From Lewinellaceae bacterium (GTDB lineage Bacteria; Bacteroidota; Bacteroidia; Chitinophagales; Saprospiraceae): a DNA stretch of 64,000 nucleotides. Positions within the stretch are counted from its first letter, which is position 1, and every line of letters starts with the position of its first letter. The position numbers and the translations under genes were made by a program. The notes under the pieces are model-generated. The model was not told where the DNA came from, made no database searches, and worked only from the letters and a program-made list of their open reading frames with translations. Shown one piece after another: positions 54,383 through 63,891 of this stretch. Location of the stretch: positions 1 through 64,000 of the forward strand of contig JACJYC010000002.1 in NCBI GenBank assembly GCA_020636325.1, given 5' to 3'.

Positions 54383-55951
54383 ATGAAAAAACGCCTTACC
54401 GCTATACTCGTTTTTGTCATATTGGCACTCCATGCCGGCTATTCCGGAGATCCCGCGGATCCTTCTCAGCCCAATATCATCTTCATCATGACCGATGACC
54501 ACGCCAACCGCGCCATGAGTTGTTACGGCAGCGATCTCATTCGGACTCCTAATATGGACCGGATCGCCAGGGAGGGCATGCGTTTTGACAATAGTTTTGT
54601 CACCAACTCCATTTGCGCGCCGAGCAGGGCCGTGATGCTGACCGGAAAATACAGCCATATGAACGGCTTGCGGGATAACCGGGACGAGTTCGACGGCAGC
54701 CAGCAAACCTTTGTGAAATTGTTGCGGGCGGCCGGTTATTTCACAGCTATCGTCGGCAAATGGCACCTTAAAACCCAGCCGACCGGCTTCGACTACTGGA
54801 ATGTGCTCATTGATCAGGGTGAATATTACAATCCCAGGCTGATCGAACAGGGCGATACGACGCGTGTACAGGGTTATACCACAGACGTGATCACGGATAT
54901 CGCCCTCAAAACGATTGACAACCGGGATCCGAACCAGCCTTTCTGCCTGCTGCTGCACCATAAGGCGCCCCACCGCAACTGGATGCCGGACGCCAAACAC
55001 CTTTCTCTGTTTGAAGACCAGGACATTCCGCTGCCCCCCACCTTCTGGGATGACTATGCAACCCGGTCAACGGCAGCCTCTACCCAGGACATGCGCGTTG
55101 CGGATATGTACCTGTCCTTTGACATGAAACTCATGCCCGGCGATTTTGAGAAGGAAACCGGCACCGGCGGCAACGGTCGCTTCAATCCGGTGCCGAACTG
55201 GCTGGCTACCTACAATGCCCTCACTCCCGATCAGCGGGCTGCCTGGGATGCGCATTACGACAGGGTTCGCCAGGATTTTCGGGAGAAAAAACCGGAAGGA
55301 CGGGCATTGGCCGAATGGAAATACCAACAGTACATGAAGGATTACCTGCGCTGCGTCGTTTCGGTTGACGAAAATATCGGGCGGGTACTGGATTACCTCG
55401 ATCAGCATGGATTGACAGAAAATACGATCATTGTGTACACCTCCGACCAGGGATTTTATCTGGGTGAACATGGCTGGTATGACAAGCGATTCATGTACGA
55501 ACCTTCCTTCCGGATGCCGCTGTTAATCCGGTATCCGAAGCGCGTCAAAGCCGGTCAGGTGTCCAAAGACCTGGCGCTCAACCTGGATTTCGCCCCGACT
55601 TTTCTCGACTATGCCGGCGTACCGGTGCCGGCCGACATGCAGGGAAAGTCACTCCGGCCGCTGCTGGAGCAAAAACACAAAAGCGGATGGCGCAAATCGA
55701 TCTACTACCAATATTATGAATACCCACACGGATGGCACAAGGTCAAACGGCATTACGGCATTCGCACGGGACGCTACAAACTCATCCATTTTTACAACGA
55801 TATCGACGCCTGGGAACTGTACGACCTGAAGAAAGATCCGGATGAGCTGGTCAATCTGGCGGATAATCCGAAATACCAGAGGACGGTCGGCAAGTTGAAA
55901 GCGGAGCTTGGGAAACTCAGGGTTGAATTCAAGGTTCCGGAGGATAATTAA
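54383..55951 (+). CDS. Exported sulfatase (formylglycine type)
   Basis: 522 residues from MKKRLTAILVFVILALHAGYSG, a signal peptide. It is a type I sulfatase of the alkaline-phosphatase fold: PNIIFIMTDDHANRAMSCYG supplies the metal aspartates, and ICAPSRAVMLTGKYSHMNG carries the CxPSR signature in which Cys78 is converted to formylglycine. TAIVGKWHLKTQPTGFDYW and TIIVYTSDQGFYLGEHGWYDKRFMYEPSFRMPLLIRYP are further catalytic blocks. The C-terminal YGIRTGRYKLIHFYNDIDAWELYDLKKDPDELVNLADNPKY is typical of the family. The likely role is removal of sulfate from a sulfated polysaccharide in the periplasm; the substrate is not known. A TATTTTTG box lies at 54329-54336. Confidence 0.95.
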   Translation: MKKRLTAILVFVILALHAGYSGDPADPSQPNIIFIMTDDHANRAMSCYGSDLIRTPNMDRIAREGMRFDNSFVTNSICAPSRAVMLTGKYSHMNGLRDNRDEFDGSQQTFVKLLRAAGYFTAIVGKWHLKTQPTGFDYWNVLIDQGEYYNPRLIEQGDTTRVQGYTTDVITDIALKTIDNRDPNQPFCLLLHHKAPHRNWMPDAKHLSLFEDQDIPLPPTFWDDYATRSTAASTQDMRVADMYLSFDMKLMPGDFEKETGTGGNGRFNPVPNWLATYNALTPDQRAAWDAHYDRVRQDFREKKPEGRALAEWKYQQYMKDYLRCVVSVDENIGRVLDYLDQHGLTENTIIVYTSDQGFYLGEHGWYDKRFMYEPSFRMPLLIRYPKRVKAGQVSKDLALNLDFAPTFLDYAGVPVPADMQGKSLRPLLEQKHKSGWRKSIYYQYYEYPHGWHKVKRHYGIRTGRYKLIHFYNDIDAWELYDLKKDPDELVNLADNPKYQRTVGKLKAELGKLRVEFKVPEDN

Positions 55952-56077
55952 ACCGAAAATCGGATCGCATTATGCATGAAACGCCCGATCGGAATCCCGG
56001 TTGCACCCGGGTCAGATCTAAAAAAGGAAGGAATTCAATGTAGGCACATAAATCCGGATGACCGGAACCAGGGGCGA

Positions 56078-56374
56078 TCAGTTCAATCCCCGCCAGCTCC
56101 GCTGCATGATCCAGTCTTCTTTGTTGACAAAAGTGACCGGCACGTAATCGTCGTTGGGCGCTCCGATGTAGTACAGCATCCAATCCTGGTTGTACTCATT
56201 GAGCAGTTGCCGGATGCAATCGACCCGGTTATCCGCTGAAAATTCGCAGTCCGCCCAATAGAAGAGCTCTACCTTGTAGCGCACCTGCTGCCGGACACCG
56301 TTGATGGTCATCTCGATCTCGATCTCCTGTTTGCCGTGCGAAGGCGGAATGGGTATAACAATGTGCTGCATCAT
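56078..56374 (-). CDS. Small hypothetical protein
   Basis: 98 residues, not recognised. It has no signal peptide. It looks like a compact alpha+beta protein (IEIEMTINGVRQQVRYKVELFYWADCEFS, VDCIRQLLNEYNQDWMLYYIGAP, VPVTFVNKEDWIMQRSW). It is convergent with the sulfatase and lies 61 bp from permease 5 on the same strand, so it may be cotranscribed with it. Composition is protein-like, but such a short orphan remains uncertain. Confidence 0.6.
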   Translation of the reverse strand: MMQHIVIPIPPSHGKQEIEIEMTINGVRQQVRYKVELFYWADCEFSADNRVDCIRQLLNEYNQDWMLYYIGAPNDDYVPVTFVNKEDWIMQRSWRGLN

Positions 56375-56435
56375 AAAACCTGAATTTTGGTATTCAAAAA
56401 TAAAACTGATTCTGCTTATTTGCCGCTTTCGGTCG

Positions 56436-58817
56436 TTATTCCGTTTTCAGCGATGCAGCCGGGTTGATCAGCGCTGCGCGGATGCTCTGGAAACTGACGG
56501 TCAGGAAGGCCACAACGATCACGGTTCCCGCCACCAGCGCAAAATTCCACCACTCCACCCGGATCCGGAAGGCGAATTCCTGCAGCCACCGGTTCATCCC
56601 CCACCAGGCAACCGGCGATGCGATGAGGACTGCCAGGCCGACCCACTTCAGAAAATCCCTGGACAACAGGCCCACAATACCGGCAACCGACGCGCCCAGC
56701 ACCTTGCGGATGCCGATCTCCTTGGTTCGCTGCTCGGTACTGAAGGCAGCCAGGCCGAATAACCCCAGACAGGCGATGAACAGGGCCAGGGCGGTGAAAA
56801 AACTGACGGCCTTGCTAAGCGATTTTTCCTTTAATGCGAGTTGTTCAAAATTTTCATCCAGAAAATAGTAGTTGATCGGCTCTTCCGGCGACAAGGCCTT
56901 CCAGGTTTTTTGCACAAAGGCCAGAAAATCGCTGATGCCGGACCCGGAGAGCTTCAAGGCCAGCCGGTCGCCTTTACGGCTGTATACGAGGATGGCCGGA
57001 GCGATCCGTTGGCGCAACGACTGGTAATTGAAGTCCCTCACCACACCGATCACCGTCAGGTCGCCATTGATCCGCGCGCCGACCGGATCTTCGAGTCCGA
57101 GTTCCCGGACAGCCGCCTCGTTTAGGATCAGGGCCGAACTGTCGGTCGGCATATCCGCTGAAAAATTCCGGCCTGCGACCAACCGCATGCCCATGACGTC
57201 AAGGTAATCCGCGTCTACCGGAAAAACCTGGATGGTGGCGGATTCCGTCATTTCAGGGGTCTGAAAAGTCCGCATCCACAGGCTGTTGCCGGCCGGTATG
57301 CGATTGCTGAAACTGGACCGGGCCACCTGGGGCATCTTTTCCATTTCCTGACGGAAGGGGCGGGCGTTTTCTTCCAGCTTTCCTGCATTGTCGATAATGA
57401 GTACGCCTTCCTGCTGAAAGCCTTTGTCCGTCTCCTGGATGAACCGCAATTGCCGGTATACGACGATGGCCCCGAAAATGAGCGTTGATGCAATGGCAAA
57501 TTGCACGACGACCAGGCCATTCCGGAAATTGCTGCGCCCTCCCGTAAACCCGATGCCTTTCAGGATCTTTTCCGGACGAAAGGTGCTGAGGTAAAAGGCC
57601 GGATATACGCCGGCCGTCAAACCGACCAGAAGCGAAAAGGCCGCCAGGGCAGCAATATTGTTTTTGTCGGCCAATATGCCCGCCGATAATCCGGAACCGG
57701 TGATCTTGCCGAAAAAATGCCCCAGCAGTTCGGCAACACCCGTCGCTGCGGCAAAGGCAATCGCGCTGAACAGCAGGCTTTCCACCAAAAACTGGCCGAT
57801 CAGGGTCCTTTGTCCGGCGCCCAGGGTTTTCTTGACGCCGATCTCTTTTACTCTGCCGGATGCACGGGCTGTAGCCAGGTTGACGTAGTTGACACCGGCG
57901 ATCAGCACGATGAACAAACCGATGGCGCCCAGGATATAGACCTGAAGCGGATTCCCGCCGGCGGCAATCTCGAATTTGAGATCGGAATGGAGATAAATAT
58001 CCCTGAGCGGCTGTATAAAAAAGCGGACCGTCTGATCGCTCCGGGCCCATTCCTGATAAGAAACATCGCTTTGACTGGCCGGGTAGGCCCAATTCATCCG
58101 CACAGCCTCCAATGCGCGTTCCAGGTTGGCCTTCTTGCCGTCCGGGTGCAACCGGACGTAATTGTAAATGCTGCAATTGGTCCATCCGGTCCTGCCCTCC
58201 AACTGGTCATAGATGGGCAGCCAAAGGTCCGAAACAAGGTGCGTCCGGCCTTCGCGGTTGCTCACCACGCCGGTCACCTTGTACAGCTTGCCCTCTTGGC
58301 CGATTTCCAGGGTTTTCCCGACAGCCCCGGTGTATTCGCCCTGGCGGGTGAAATACTTTTTGGCCAGGTCTTCTGACAGAACAACCTGACCGGGCGCGGT
58401 CAGCGCAGTCGCCGGAGAGCCTTCGAGGAAGGGATAGGAAAAAACCTGAAAATAAGCGGAATCGGTGTAGAAGTAGTTGGGCTCCTTGAAAAGCCGGTTG
58501 TCTGCCTTTAACGCCAGTTCCTGGAAACCGCGTTTTACCCGGGTCGCAGATTCGATGTCGGGGCATTCGCCGGGCAGCACATCGAGCAGTTGTTCCTGGC
58601 TGTTGGCAAATCCCCCCATATTGAAGAAATCGGTGGCAATGCGGAAGATCTGCCTGCTACCTTGAAAATGCCGGTCGTAATTGGACTCCTGGTAAGCGTA
58701 AAGCAGCAATACAAAAGCGGACGAGATCCCGATGGTCAGTCCGGCCAGATTCAGAAAAGAATAGCCTGGGTATTTCAGCAAATTGCGAAAGGCTACACGA
58801 ATATGATGCTTGATCAT
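56436..58817 (-). CDS. Orphan FtsX/MacB-type ABC permease (permease 5)
   Basis: 793 residues from MIKHHIRVAFRNLLKY; a 12-codon longer frame is less likely. The first helix FLNLAGLTIGISSAFVLLLYA is followed by the first FtsX block after RASGRVKEIGVKKTLGA, the second after EQRTKEIGIRKVLGA, and the end NPAASLKTE. The MacB-like periplasmic domains differ from those of permeases 1-4. No ATPase gene is adjacent. Upstream lies an unusual CTCACC-type inverted repeat, flanked by 14-bp direct repeats, beginning 2 bp before the start codon. Confidence 0.91.
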   Translation of the reverse strand: MIKHHIRVAFRNLLKYPGYSFLNLAGLTIGISSAFVLLLYAYQESNYDRHFQGSRQIFRIATDFFNMGGFANSQEQLLDVLPGECPDIESATRVKRGFQELALKADNRLFKEPNYFYTDSAYFQVFSYPFLEGSPATALTAPGQVVLSEDLAKKYFTRQGEYTGAVGKTLEIGQEGKLYKVTGVVSNREGRTHLVSDLWLPIYDQLEGRTGWTNCSIYNYVRLHPDGKKANLERALEAVRMNWAYPASQSDVSYQEWARSDQTVRFFIQPLRDIYLHSDLKFEIAAGGNPLQVYILGAIGLFIVLIAGVNYVNLATARASGRVKEIGVKKTLGAGQRTLIGQFLVESLLFSAIAFAAATGVAELLGHFFGKITGSGLSAGILADKNNIAALAAFSLLVGLTAGVYPAFYLSTFRPEKILKGIGFTGGRSNFRNGLVVVQFAIASTLIFGAIVVYRQLRFIQETDKGFQQEGVLIIDNAGKLEENARPFRQEMEKMPQVARSSFSNRIPAGNSLWMRTFQTPEMTESATIQVFPVDADYLDVMGMRLVAGRNFSADMPTDSSALILNEAAVRELGLEDPVGARINGDLTVIGVVRDFNYQSLRQRIAPAILVYSRKGDRLALKLSGSGISDFLAFVQKTWKALSPEEPINYYFLDENFEQLALKEKSLSKAVSFFTALALFIACLGLFGLAAFSTEQRTKEIGIRKVLGASVAGIVGLLSRDFLKWVGLAVLIASPVAWWGMNRWLQEFAFRIRVEWWNFALVAGTVIVVAFLTVSFQSIRAALINPAASLKTE

Positions 58818-59318
58818 GGTGGAATCATTTAACTTGCTACTGGACATTTTCACATAATAGGCAAAGAGAGAGTGAGAGGGTGAGGGAGTGAGAGGGTGAA
58901 AAGCAACGCCCTCACCCTCTCACCCACGCTCTAAGTCTCCCCCTCTGCTCATTTTGCCAGTAGTGGAATCATTTAATCGGAATGATCAGTTCAATATCCG
59001 TGCCGATTGTCTAACAATTTGACATCCAGCTATTTAAAAACATTTTACTTGCAAAAGGAACGGTTTTTTCGTTCAAAATCGGACAAGGAGTGTTCGAAAG
59101 TGTACAGTGTGGAGGAATCTGTTGATTTGCCGCCTTCGCCGAGGCTCCGGCCGCCGGAGGTTGATTTGTTGATCCAGGCTGCCAGGCAGAATGCACGGTT
59201 GATGCAAAACGGCCGTTACATCTTATCCTTCGGCTGCGCTCAGGAACCCAACTTACGACTTATCACTTACGACTTACAACTTACCACTTACAACTTACGA
59301 CTTACAACTCAAACAGCA
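58818..59318. repeat. Gap with a flanked hairpin element and a heptamer array
   Basis: A 14-bp direct repeat GTGGAATCATTTAA occurs at 58819-58832 and 58963-58976. Between them are CTACTGG (58837) and its complement CCAGTAG (58957), and a 15-bp perfect inverted repeat GTGAGAGGGTGAGGG (58872-58886) / CCCTCACCCTCTCAC (58909-58923). From 59249 to 59304 lie eight CAACTTA/CGACTTA-type heptamers, the complement of the array at 31057. The remaining bases show no gene. Confidence 0.85.
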
Positions 59319-61757
59319 TCAGCTTCTGCTCTTCAGATCCTGCAGATACCGCTCCAGTTCGAGTTCGTCGTAAATGAGGACTTCGCGGGCTTTGCTGCCG
59401 TCGGCCGGGCCGACGATGCCCATCACTTCGAGTTGGTCCATAATGCGGCCGGCGCGGTTATAGCCCAGTTTCAGGCGGCGCTGGATCATGGAGGTCGAGC
59501 CGTGTTGTTGTTGCACGATCAGCCGGGCGGCATCTTCGAACATATCGTCGAGGTCGGCGTATTTAAGGTCGCCGGCGCCTGAAACGCCCTCATCGTCGCC
59601 GTGGAATTCCGGCAGGAAGAAAGGCTCGGCAAAACCCTGTTGATTGGCGATGAAATTGACCACCTTTTCGACTTCCGGGGTATCCACGAAAGCGCCCTGG
59701 AGCCGTACCATTTCGCCGCCTACCGACAACAGCATATCGCCCCGACCCACGAGTTGGTCGGCGCCGCCGGCATCTAGGATGGTGCGGGAGTCCACCTTGG
59801 CGGTAACGCGATAGGCGATCCTGGCCGGGAAGTTGGCCTTGATCACGCCGGTAATGATGTTGACCGACGGGCGTTGGGTAGCGATCACCAGGTGGATGCC
59901 TACGGCCCGGGAAAGCTGTGCAAGCCGGCCGATCGGCAGTTCGATCTCCTTACCGGCGGTCATGATGAGGTCGGCAAATTCATCGATCACCAGCACGATA
60001 AACGGCAGGAAGCGGTGGCCTTTCAGCGGGTTGAGTTGCCGCTGGACAAATTTTTCGTTGTATTCCTTGATGTTCCGCGCTCCGGCCTTTTTCAGCAGGT
60101 CGTAGCGGGTGTCCATTTCTATGCAAAGGGAGTTGAGGGTATTGATCACCTTGGTGGTCTCGGTGATTATGGGCTCTTCCTGATCGGGCAAAAAGGCCAA
60201 AAAGTGTTTTTCGAGGGCCGCATACTGGAACAGTTCCACCTTCTTGGGGTCGATCAGTACCAGTTTCACCTGCGACGGGTGTTTTTTGTACAGGATGGAG
60301 ATCAGGATGGAATTGATCCCGACTGATTTGCCCTGGCCGGTGGCTCCGGCAACCAGCAAGTGGGGCATTTTCGTCAGGTCGGCCACGAATTCCTCATTGG
60401 AGATGGTCTTGCCCAGCGCAATGGGCAGGTCCATTTTTGCCCGCTTGAACTTATCGGAGATCAGGATCTCCTTCATTGCGACCGTCTGTTTTTTCTTGTT
60501 CGGAACCTCAATACCGATCGTGCCTTTGCCGGGAATGGGCGCAATGATGCGGATGCCCAGTGCGGAAAGGCTCAGGGCGATATCATCCTCCAGGTTTTTG
60601 ATCTTGGAAATGCGGACGCCGGGCGCCGGGACGATCTCGTACAGCGTAACCGTCGGGCCGATGGTCGCGCGGATCTTCACGATCTCGATCTTATAATGCA
60701 GCAAGGTCTCAACGATCTGGTCCTTTTTGGATTCGAGTTCGGCCCGGTCCACTTCGAATTTTTCATCGGAGTAGTCATTCAGCAGCTGCAGGTGCGGAAA
60801 TTCGTAGGACGAGAGGTCGAGCGTGGGGTCATAGGGTTCGCTGGAATCGGGATTCTCCACCGTCACCGGCATGACATCCCGGGCATCGGCTGCGGGGCCT
60901 GGTTCTTCTTCGCCTTGCGCTTTGGGCACCGGGGCCGAAATTTCCAGTTCGGAATCGCCGGGTTGAAGGCTTTGCGGGCGTTCCGGCTTATTGGCATCAT
61001 TGAGGTTGAAGGAAAGTTGACCGGGGTCGAGATCCGTCTTGGGCACGTTCGGGGTCAGTACGGCGGTTTTTTCTTCCTGGCCGTTGCTGCTGCCTGAACT
61101 GAGGCTGCCCGAAACAGGCGGTTTTTTTACAATGCGCCGGCGATTCAGCAGGTTGCGAAAATACTCCTGCGCGTCGGAGGCGGCGGTTTGCGGGGTCATC
61201 TCGCTGAAATTCGGATTGAACTTCCAGACGACCAGGCCGATGCCCGCCATCAGGAAAAGGCCGATCATGCCGACAGTGCCCAGGAAGCCGTGGAGCCAGT
61301 TGCTGATCCCCTGCCCGAACGCGCCGGCAAACGGAAAAGCCGCCGTACCGGCCACAAAACCCAGGAAGATCGACACAATGAGCATCACGATCAGGACCCT
61401 GACCAGCAAAGGCACAAAAAGGATCAGCTTTTGCTTGCGGATCAGGAACAGGCCGAATTTATAGAACAGGTACACAAAAGCAAAGGAGGCAATGCCAAAG
61501 CCCCAGAAAAAGAAAGCATGCGAAACAACGGCTCCCAGCTTGCCCAGCCAGTTGGCCATCTCGATGTCGCTGCTCAGCAGTTCCGTAAAAAAGATATCGA
61601 GCTTATCCTGGTCATAACCCCAGGTGAACAGGTAGGACGTGAATGCCACAAAAAGGTAAAAGGCAATAAAAAGGCACAGGATGCCTAACAGTTTGGGGAT
61701 GCGTTCATCATTGATTCCTAATCTGAATGCCAGTTGGCCTTTTTTCTTTTTTGCCAT
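59319..61757 (-). CDS. ftsK: DNA translocase FtsK/SpoIIIE
   Basis: 812 residues. Four or more TM helices in the first 200 residues (LCLFIAFYLFVAFTSYLF, HAFFFWGFGIASFAFVYLFY, FVPLLVRVLIVMLIVSIFLGFVAG, GTVGMIGLFLMAGIGLVVW) anchor it at the septum. An acidic/Pro/Ser linker (about 200-320) is followed by the motor: alpha domain LLHYKIEIVKIRATIGPTVTLYEI, Walker A VAGATGQGKSVGIN near residue 470, Walker B LVIDEFADLIM, and the C-terminal winged-helix gamma domain (ARLIVQQQHGSTSMIQRRLKLGYNRAGRIMDQLE) that reads orienting sequences. It moves chromosome ends through the division septum. A -7 box is present upstream. Confidence 0.96.
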   Translation of the reverse strand: MAKKKKGQLAFRLGINDERIPKLLGILCLFIAFYLFVAFTSYLFTWGYDQDKLDIFFTELLSSDIEMANWLGKLGAVVSHAFFFWGFGIASFAFVYLFYKFGLFLIRKQKLILFVPLLVRVLIVMLIVSIFLGFVAGTAAFPFAGAFGQGISNWLHGFLGTVGMIGLFLMAGIGLVVWKFNPNFSEMTPQTAASDAQEYFRNLLNRRRIVKKPPVSGSLSSGSSNGQEEKTAVLTPNVPKTDLDPGQLSFNLNDANKPERPQSLQPGDSELEISAPVPKAQGEEEPGPAADARDVMPVTVENPDSSEPYDPTLDLSSYEFPHLQLLNDYSDEKFEVDRAELESKKDQIVETLLHYKIEIVKIRATIGPTVTLYEIVPAPGVRISKIKNLEDDIALSLSALGIRIIAPIPGKGTIGIEVPNKKKQTVAMKEILISDKFKRAKMDLPIALGKTISNEEFVADLTKMPHLLVAGATGQGKSVGINSILISILYKKHPSQVKLVLIDPKKVELFQYAALEKHFLAFLPDQEEPIITETTKVINTLNSLCIEMDTRYDLLKKAGARNIKEYNEKFVQRQLNPLKGHRFLPFIVLVIDEFADLIMTAGKEIELPIGRLAQLSRAVGIHLVIATQRPSVNIITGVIKANFPARIAYRVTAKVDSRTILDAGGADQLVGRGDMLLSVGGEMVRLQGAFVDTPEVEKVVNFIANQQGFAEPFFLPEFHGDDEGVSGAGDLKYADLDDMFEDAARLIVQQQHGSTSMIQRRLKLGYNRAGRIMDQLEVMGIVGPADGSKAREVLIYDELELERYLQDLKSRS

Positions 61758-61782
61758 CGATTCGATTTACACCACTATCGCA

Positions 61783-61818
61783 CAAAAGTAAGGATTTTAT
61801 GGAAATTAAAGCTTACAA
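61783..61818 (-). promoter_or_regulatory. Putative promoter of ftsK
   Basis: On the minus strand, TACTTTTG (61790-61783) lies 25 bp before the start codon. A TTG (61818-61816) lies 25 nt further upstream, slightly longer than the usual spacing. Confidence 0.4.
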
Positions 61819-61913
61819 TGTCCCGATTTTGCAGCCCGCTGTTAAAGCCCCTATTGAATTGTAATTCAGCAGTCATCGGCCCAAGTTAATTTCCCCATCC
61901 TGCATTGAAATGT

Positions 61914-61921
61914 TACTTTTG
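61914..61921 (+). promoter_or_regulatory. -7 box of the Omp28-like gene
   Basis: TACTTTTG matches TAnnTTTG, 28 bp before the ATG; no TTG at the usual distance. Confidence 0.4.
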
Positions 61922-61949
61922 CCTCATCAATCGGATAGGGGTGTAAACC

Positions 61950-63773
61950 ATGAAAACAACCTCAGCTGTTTTTACGGCGCTTTTTTCTATTTCCGCTTTA
62001 TCGGCCCAAACCATCGTAGGGACACAACCGATGAACAGGAATGCTGTCCTTGAGCAATTCGGCGGCATGTACTGCGTCTATTGTCCGCACGGCCACCTGC
62101 TTGCCGACCAGATCAGGCAGGAACACCCCGGGATCGCCCTGATCTATTACCATGCCGGCAACTACGCCATCCCGCAGGCCGGGGCTCCCGACCTGAGGAC
62201 CAATGACGGCGATATCATTTCCGGCGCGACCGGCCTGACCGGATACCCGGCCGGAACCGTCAACCGCCATGTTTTCCCCGGGCTCGAACAAGGCCAGCCG
62301 GGCACCACCGCCTTGGGAAGGGGCGACTGGGTGGAGGCCGTAGAAAATATCCTTACCCTGCCCGCTCCGGTCAATATCGGCGCTCAGGCGCATATCGACG
62401 TCGCATCCCGAACGCTCGACCTCTACCTGGAGCTGTATTTTACCGCCAACAGCAACTCTACCAACCGGCTCCACATCGCGCTGCTGCAAAATCATATCCT
62501 CTCGCCGCAGGCCGGCGGCGGTCAGGGCGACCAATACCCGCAGTATAACGTCTTCAGGGATATGCTGAACGGCCCCTGGGGCGAAGTCCTCTACAACACG
62601 ACCGCAGGCCACTTCGAATCCAGGAATTACTCGTTTGTCCTCCCGGAATCGATCCGGGATGTGCCGCTCGACCTGGCCAATACCGAACTGGTGATCTTTG
62701 TGACCAAAGACCAGCAGGAAGTGCTCAACGGCCTGGTCGCCAAACCCGGCTTCACGGTGGAACAGGACGACGATGTCGAGCTGTTATCCGTCAAAACCGA
62801 TCCTGTCATTTGCGGCGGATGGGTCTATCCCCGGGCGCTGATCCGGAACGACGGCAATAACCCGCTTGGGCATGTGGATATCCGGTTCGGCCTGATCGGC
62901 GGGCCGGAGCAACAATTGCCGGTAAACCTGGCCAGCCCGCTGGCAACCTACGAAAAGGCCTTTGTCGACCTGCCGCCCTTACCCGTTCCGCCAGGCGACG
63001 GAAGCAACCGGAAGGTCTGGCTAAGCGTCGATATGCCCAACGGCGCACCGGATTACACCCCGGAAGACAATGTGGATACCGCGGCTTTTTCCAATGCCAA
63101 AGCGACCATAAACGACTACCTGAAAATAGAGGTCCGGACGGATGAATACGGGTATGAACTGTATTGGGAAATTGCCGACGATTCCGGGGCAATAATCGCC
63201 TCCGGCGGCAACGAACAGATTGCGGGGACCGGCGGCGGGCTGCAGATCGCCGTGCCGTCTGACCCCGGCGCCTATGAACCGAACAGCTACTATACCCGCT
63301 ATGTCACACTGCCCGCAGAAGGGTGTTATACCCTTAGACTGGTCGATGATTTCGGCGACGGGATATGCTGCGAATACGGTTTCGGCTTTGTCCGGGTAAA
63401 GGACCCGGATGGAAAACTGGTTGCTTATGCCAATAAATTTTCCAAATCCTACGAAGTCCCGTTCGAGTATACCAGCGTGATCACCGCCTCGCATGAACCT
63501 GTGCCGGCCGGATTTGATTGGTCGATCGCCCCTAACCCGGCCCGCATTGCATCCGGGACCCGGATTCTGGTAAAGAACCCGGGCGCCGACCCCCTGACAA
63601 TCACCCTGCTGGATGCCGGAGGTAGCGTAATCCTGCGTCGGAAAGAAGCCTCCCTCGCCGGTGGGAATCAATACCTGAATTTGCCTGCGGAGGGCCTGAG
63701 CCCCGGGCTTTATCTGGTAAAGCTGGAAACCGGCCGGAACGTTTTTTTCAAAAAATTGTTACTATTGGAGTGA
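61950..63773 (+). CDS. Omp28-type thioredoxin-like protein with T9SS type A tail
   Basis: 607 residues. A signal peptide (AVFTALFSISALSAQ) is followed by an Omp28-related domain (about 25-285) with a thioredoxin-like CVYC motif (C42, C45) in VLEQFGGMYCVYCPHGHLLAD. A beta-sandwich middle (about 285-500) contains DFGDGICCEYGFGFVRVKDPDG, with a second Cys pair, as in proteins of the same layout. The C-terminal 85 residues are a type A T9SS sorting domain (WSIAPNPARIASGTRILV, LTITLLDAGGSVILRR, LSPGLYLVKLETGRNVFFKKLLLLE). It should be exported to the cell surface; a thiol-disulfide or adhesive role is only inferred. It diverges from ftsK. Confidence 0.9.
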   Translation: MKTTSAVFTALFSISALSAQTIVGTQPMNRNAVLEQFGGMYCVYCPHGHLLADQIRQEHPGIALIYYHAGNYAIPQAGAPDLRTNDGDIISGATGLTGYPAGTVNRHVFPGLEQGQPGTTALGRGDWVEAVENILTLPAPVNIGAQAHIDVASRTLDLYLELYFTANSNSTNRLHIALLQNHILSPQAGGGQGDQYPQYNVFRDMLNGPWGEVLYNTTAGHFESRNYSFVLPESIRDVPLDLANTELVIFVTKDQQEVLNGLVAKPGFTVEQDDDVELLSVKTDPVICGGWVYPRALIRNDGNNPLGHVDIRFGLIGGPEQQLPVNLASPLATYEKAFVDLPPLPVPPGDGSNRKVWLSVDMPNGAPDYTPEDNVDTAAFSNAKATINDYLKIEVRTDEYGYELYWEIADDSGAIIASGGNEQIAGTGGGLQIAVPSDPGAYEPNSYYTRYVTLPAEGCYTLRLVDDFGDGICCEYGFGFVRVKDPDGKLVAYANKFSKSYEVPFEYTSVITASHEPVPAGFDWSIAPNPARIASGTRILVKNPGADPLTITLLDAGGSVILRRKEASLAGGNQYLNLPAEGLSPGLYLVKLETGRNVFFKKLLLLE

Positions 63774-63891
63774 TCGGACCGTCTTTATATCAAGCGGCGA
63801 TGATCCGTGCAACCCTTAATTTTTTGTTAAGCAGTTGCATTTTTTACAAAATCAGCCGTACTTGCGTTAACATTTAAGAAATGGGTTGGGT

